Origin: Mesorhizobium sp. WSM3862
Lineage (GTDB): Bacteria; Pseudomonadota; Alphaproteobacteria; Rhizobiales; Rhizobiaceae
DNA length: 64,000 nt
NCBI RefSeq assembly: GCF_002294985.1
Contig: NZ_NSGE01000016.1
Coordinates: forward strand, 1-64,000
Direction: 5' to 3'
Each line of letters begins with the position of its first letter. The first letter of the stretch is position 1. This document shows, one piece after another, positions 60,957 to 64,000 of the stretch. Below the pieces are notes generated by a model. That model did no database searches, was not told where the DNA came from, and saw nothing but the letters and a program-made list of their open reading frames with translations. A program made the position numbers and the translations under genes.

Positions 60957-61964
60957 ATGAGCCTCGGCAAGCAGAAACTCGGCAGCCAGGGGCTCGTCGT
61001 CTCGGCGATCGGCCTCGGCTGCATGGGCATGAGCCAATCCTACGGCCCGGCCGACGAGGCGGAGTCGATCGCGACGATCCACCGGGCGATCGAGCTTGGC
61101 TGCACCTTCCTCGACACGGCCGAGGTCTACGGGCCTTTCATCAACGAGGAGCTGCTTGGACGCGCGCTGAAGGGCCGGCGCGACGAGGTGACGATCGCGA
61201 CAAAATTCGGCTTCCGCATCGTCGACGGCAAGCAGGATGGCACCGGGCGCGACAGCCGGCCGGAGCATATCCGCGAGGTGGTCGAGGCTTCGCTCACGCG
61301 GCTCGCGACCGACCGCATCGACCTGCTCTATCAGCACCGCGTCGATCCTGATGTGCCGATGGAGGATGTCGCGGGCGCAGTCGGCGAGCTGGTTGCGGAG
61401 GGCAAGGTGCGCTTCTTCGGCCTGTCGGAGGCGGGAATATCCAACATTCGCCGCGCCCATGCCGTGCACCCGGTCTCGGCGCTGCAGAGCGAATATTCGC
61501 TGTGGGAGCGCAACCTCGAGCCCGAGATCATCCCGGCGCTTGCGGAATTGGGCATCGGCCTGGTGCCGTTCGCACCGCTCGGCCGCGGTTTTCTCGCCGG
61601 CGACGTCAAGCGGGCGGAAGATTATCCCGAAGGCGATTTCCGGCGCGGCGACCCGCGCTACCAGGGTGAGAATTTCGACGCCAATGTCGCCGCGGCCGCC
61701 ACGGTCCGCGAGATCGCCGTCGCCAAGGGGGTCAAGCCCGGCCAGGTGGCGCTCGCCTGGCTGCTGGCCAAGGGGCCGGAATTCGGCATCGACATCGTGC
61801 CGATCCCCGGCACCAAGCGACGGACCTATCTGGAGGAGAATGTCGCCGCCGCCGACATCAAGCTCGACGCCACCGAGATGCTGGGGCTCGACATGGCGCT
61901 GACGCCTGAGAAGGTATCGGGGCCGCGGTATAACGAGCGGACGATGTCGATGGTGGATCGGTAG
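60957..61964 (+). CDS. Aldo/keto reductase
   Basis: A 335-residue NADPH-dependent oxidoreductase, AKR13-like. Catalytic residues: Asp in TFLDTAEVYG with its Tyr, Lys in VTIATKFGF, His in LLYQHRVDPDVP. NADP-binding tail IPIPGTKRRTYLEENV. Start ATG 60957, with an upstream ATG 4 bp earlier in another frame. Confidence 0.93.
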   Translation: MSLGKQKLGSQGLVVSAIGLGCMGMSQSYGPADEAESIATIHRAIELGCTFLDTAEVYGPFINEELLGRALKGRRDEVTIATKFGFRIVDGKQDGTGRDSRPEHIREVVEASLTRLATDRIDLLYQHRVDPDVPMEDVAGAVGELVAEGKVRFFGLSEAGISNIRRAHAVHPVSALQSEYSLWERNLEPEIIPALAELGIGLVPFAPLGRGFLAGDVKRAEDYPEGDFRRGDPRYQGENFDANVAAAATVREIAVAKGVKPGQVALAWLLAKGPEFGIDIVPIPGTKRRTYLEENVAAADIKLDATEMLGLDMALTPEKVSGPRYNERTMSMVDR

Positions 61965-61969
61965 GGGTG

Positions 61970-62012
61970 AGGTAATCTCCCCGCTCTGGGGCCCTCAAGG
62001 GGGGAGATCAGC
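61970..62012. repeat. Intergenic repeat family A, short copy
   Basis: GTAATCTCCCCGCTCTGGGG, CCCTCAAGGGGGGAGATCAG. It fills the gap between convergent genes and may act as a terminator. Confidence 0.7.
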
Positions 62013-62022
62013 TCGGTCGATC

Positions 62023-62250
62023 CTACTGCTTATTGCAATCCGCCAGCGCCGCCATCGCCTTCTTGGCCTCGGCCTCGCTGGCGTATCTCTTCTTGCCCAG
62101 ATCGACGACAAGCGTTCCGTCGGGCTTCTTCGGCACGATCTCGCACTGTTTCGAAACGGCGTCCCTGGCGACCCACCATTCCTCGGCCGCGACAGCAGGC
62201 AGGCTGGCAATGCCGGTAGAGAGGATAGCGATAGCGATGGTGCGAACCAT
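62023..62250 (-). CDS. Small exported hypothetical protein
   Basis: A 75-residue protein with signal peptide (MVRTIAIAILSTGIASLPAV, cleavage at VAA-E) and a mature part EEWWVARDAVSKQCEIVPKK ending in a Cys-containing helix (AALADCNKQ). It probably folds as a small disulfide-linked domain. A consensus stress promoter lies upstream. Family unknown. Confidence 0.7.
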   Translation of the reverse strand: MVRTIAIAILSTGIASLPAVAAEEWWVARDAVSKQCEIVPKKPDGTLVVDLGKKRYASEAEAKKAMAALADCNKQ

Positions 62251-62336
62251 TCCTGGCCTCCATTGTCGGTTTGCTGGAAAACAGGCCGGCGCTGCCGGCG
62301 CCGTTCGTCGACGGAACCGGCGCACCGCCTTGGGCA

Positions 62337-62362
62337 AACGCCCTCCCCGGGCCTTCTGTTCC
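62337..62362 (-). promoter_or_regulatory. EcfG-type promoter for exported gene
   Basis: On the minus strand, GGAAC, 17-nt spacer, CGTT, pointing at the gene starting 62250 (about 87 bp away). Confidence 0.7.
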
Positions 62363-62367
62363 GGCGC

Positions 62368-62997
62368 TCAACCGCCCGAATGCGGGTCGATGCTGTAGGG
62401 ATGCACGGGATAGCCTGAGCCGATCGTCCCGCTCACCCGATCGATCCAGGCGCTGACCGCCGGATAGTCGGCAAGCGAAAAGCCGCAATCCTCGGCGCGA
62501 TGGCCGTAGGCATAGACGGCGATGTCGGCGATGGTGAGCGAGCCGCCGACAAGGAACGGCGTGTCCTGCAGGCCGCGCTCGAGAGCGCCAAGCGCGCGGG
62601 CGCCCGCCTCACGCTTGCCGGCCACCATCGCCTGATTGCGCTCCAGCCGCCCGGTCAGCGACCAGAAGCGCAGCGAGCCGATGACCGGCTCGACATAGTA
62701 CTGCTCGAAGAACAGCCACTGCATGGCCTTGGCGCGCGTGAGCCGGTCCGCCGGCAGGTAGGGCGTCCCCTCCGCGACGCAAGCGAGGATGGCGTTGGAT
62801 TCGGCGATCGCCGCACCATTCTCCACGGCGAGCACGGGAACGGCGCCGGCCGGATTGAGCTTCAGGAAGGCCTCCGTACGGCTCTCGCCCTCGAAGATAG
62901 AAACGATCCGGGTTTCATAAGCGATGCCGAGCAGGCCAAGCAGGACACGAACCTTCCAGGCATTTTGCGAGGGCAGATAATCGTAGAGCGTGAGCAT
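62368..62997 (-). CDS. Glutathione S-transferase
   Basis: A 209-residue GST. Thioredoxin-like N-domain with LYDYLPSQNAWKVRVLLGLL, NPAGAVPVL (cis-Pro) and AESNAILACVAE (glutathione-binding Glu-Ser). All-helical C-domain with LTIADIAVYAYGHRAED. Probably beta/theta-like. Substrate unknown. Confidence 0.92.
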   Translation of the reverse strand: MLTLYDYLPSQNAWKVRVLLGLLGIAYETRIVSIFEGESRTEAFLKLNPAGAVPVLAVENGAAIAESNAILACVAEGTPYLPADRLTRAKAMQWLFFEQYYVEPVIGSLRFWSLTGRLERNQAMVAGKREAGARALGALERGLQDTPFLVGGSLTIADIAVYAYGHRAEDCGFSLADYPAVSAWIDRVSGTIGSGYPVHPYSIDPHSGG

Positions 62998-63067
62998 GGG
63001 TGCGTCCCTCCTTGGCCAGGCTGGCTTCGCATAGGGCGTGCGCGGGCGCCACCCGATTTATGCGCCT

Positions 63068-63232
63068 TGATCTCCTCCCTTGAGGGGGAGATGTCGCCGA
63101 AGGCGACAGAGGGGGTCGTCTCCCGTAAATCGTCAGCGTCGTGTTCGTGGCGGACTGCGTAAGGCGCTGCGACCCCCTCTGGTCTTCCGACCATCTCCCC
63201 CTCAAGGGGGGAGATCGGCAGTTCCGCCACGC
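63068..63232. repeat. Intergenic repeat family A, inverted pair
   Basis: TTGATCTCCTCCCTTGAGGG, GGAGATGTCGCCGAAGGCGA, CAGAGGG on the left; ACCCCCTCTGGTCTTCCGAC, CATCTCCCCCTCAAGGGGGG on the right. A large inverted element between two minus-strand genes. Confidence 0.85.
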
Positions 63233-63233
63233 C

Positions 63234-64000
63234 TCACCCCGCAATATCCCTCGCCACCGCCTGCGCCTCGATGCCGATCTCGCGCAGCAGGCCGGTGACC
63301 GGATTGTAGAAGCCGACGAGGTAGACACCCAGCGCCGTCGCGCGTGGATTCACTCCACTCTTCCCCGGCCGCAGCTCCGCCGGCAGGATGCCGTCATAGC
63401 CAGGACGGTAGCCCGTGGCGAAGATTACGGCGTCGAAGTTTTGCTCCTGCCCGCCGGCGAATGTTGCGCCGTCCTCGGTGAAGCTGACGATATCGGGGAG
63501 AATGCCGATCCTGCCCGCCTTGATCGCCGCTACGGTGCCGACATCGATGACCGGAATGCGGCCGGCGTCGATCTGCTTGAGGATCCCTTCCTTCGGCCTG
63601 ACGATGCCGTATTTCTCCAGCCTGCCCAGCGCAAGGTCGAGGATTTTCGGGAACATCCAGTCGTTCAGCGCCCGCGGCATCGGCCGGCTGGCGATGCCAA
63701 CCATCTGGATCGGCACGCCGAAGAGCTGGCGCGGCACGATGTGGACGCCCCTGCGCACCGAGATCGTCGGATGCGCGCCGCTCTCGGCAAGGTCGAGCGC
63801 GATCTCGGCGCCGGTGTTGCCCATGCCGACGACCAGCACGTTCCTGGCCGTATAGGGCGCCGCCTCGCTGTAGGCGGCGCTGTGCAGCACCTCTCCTTTG
63901 AAGGTTTCGATGCCGGCAAAGGCCGGCGTTATCGGCTCTGCGTTATTGCCGGTGGCGATGACGATCTTGCGGGCGTTGAAAGGACCGGCATCGGTCTCGA
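63234..64000 (-). CDS. Flavin-containing monooxygenase (5' end beyond window)
   Basis: The C-terminal 254 residues of an FAD/NADPH-dependent enzyme. Read toward the stop: KIVIATGNNAEPITPAFAGI, VLVVGMGNTGAEIALDLAES (NADPH Rossmann motif), VIFATGYRPGYDGILPAE (ATGY motif). These are class B flavin monooxygenase features (YUCCA / FMO-like). The N-terminal FAD domain lies beyond 64000. Substrate unknown; indole-3-pyruvate and sulfide/amine oxidation are options. Confidence 0.9.
   Translation of the reverse strand, partial: ETDAGPFNARKIVIATGNNAEPITPAFAGIETFKGEVLHSAAYSEAAPYTARNVLVVGMGNTGAEIALDLAESGAHPTISVRRGVHIVPRQLFGVPIQMVGIASRPMPRALNDWMFPKILDLALGRLEKYGIVRPKEGILKQIDAGRIPVIDVGTVAAIKAGRIGILPDIVSFTEDGATFAGGQEQNFDAVIFATGYRPGYDGILPAELRPGKSGVNPRATALGVYLVGFYNPVTGLLREIGIEAQAVARDIAG

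Overview
The window is high-GC alphaproteobacterial chromosome, most like Mesorhizobium or a close Phyllobacteriaceae relative. The evidence is the gene content (DUF982, DUF6894 and DUF1127 proteins, an HWE-family histidine kinase, CsbD, AzlCD, DpaL, Ku/LigD), general-stress (EcfG-type) promoters, and two families of rhizobial intergenic palindromic repeats present in many copies. I saw no tRNA, rRNA, CRISPR array or replication origin. A transposase tail at the left edge is the only insertion-sequence trace.

Layout. 0-17 kb: an IS630-like transposase tail, a DoxX protein, a tryptophan 2,3-dioxygenase with a divergent Lrp regulator, then a long run of small stress-type proteins (SPW, RHH, HD, CsbD, KGG-repeat and plasmid-stabilisation-like) mixed with a PAS-HWE kinase, a YihY membrane protein, a flavin oxidoreductase, a Crp/Fnr regulator and a fluoroacetate-dehalogenase-like hydrolase. 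Several of these genes carry GGAAC-N16-[C/G/T]GTT promoters, so the region looks like general-stress-response targets. 17-21 kb: Lrp regulator, AzlCD amino-acid exporter, a decayed fragment and a PAS-PAS-GGDEF-EAL protein. 21-27 kb: an amino-acid catabolic cluster with two diaminopropionate ammonia-lyase paralogues, an M20 amidohydrolase/carbamoylase, a frameshifted second M20 gene and an AsnC regulator. 27-32 kb: a HigBA toxin-antitoxin pair and a five-gene branched-chain amino-acid type ABC importer.

32-47 kb: an SDR pseudogene, a His/Lys-rich exported protein, YdeI, SDR, LysR, a protease-like PDZ protein without a recognisable catalytic triad, YghU-type GST, a PEBP protein, a low-complexity exported protein with a stress promoter, an aminotransferase, GYD, DUF1127, a cytosine-deaminase-like enzyme, GFA, an isochorismatase-family hydrolase and an amidase. 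47-53 kb is the most unusual part. A large Sel1-repeat membrane protein and a three-helix/WD40 membrane protein lie next to a small plus-strand island of two near-identical-leader peptides plus a third degenerate one. Both intact peptides carry the YxxPxLxxxG motif of lasso-type RiPP leaders. The island has its own promoter and terminator and is followed by a membrane-anchored SdrD-B-like protein. 53-60 kb: exonuclease III, an alpha/beta hydrolase, and a non-homologous end-joining set (BRCT-like/TPR protein overlapping ku, then ligD). 60-64 kb: GNAT, aldo/keto reductase, a small exported protein with a stress promoter, GST and the C-terminal part of a flavin monooxygenase.

All calls come from reading the sequence by eye and from family knowledge. 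No search was run. Start codons are chosen by ribosome-binding site and family length, and alternatives are noted.
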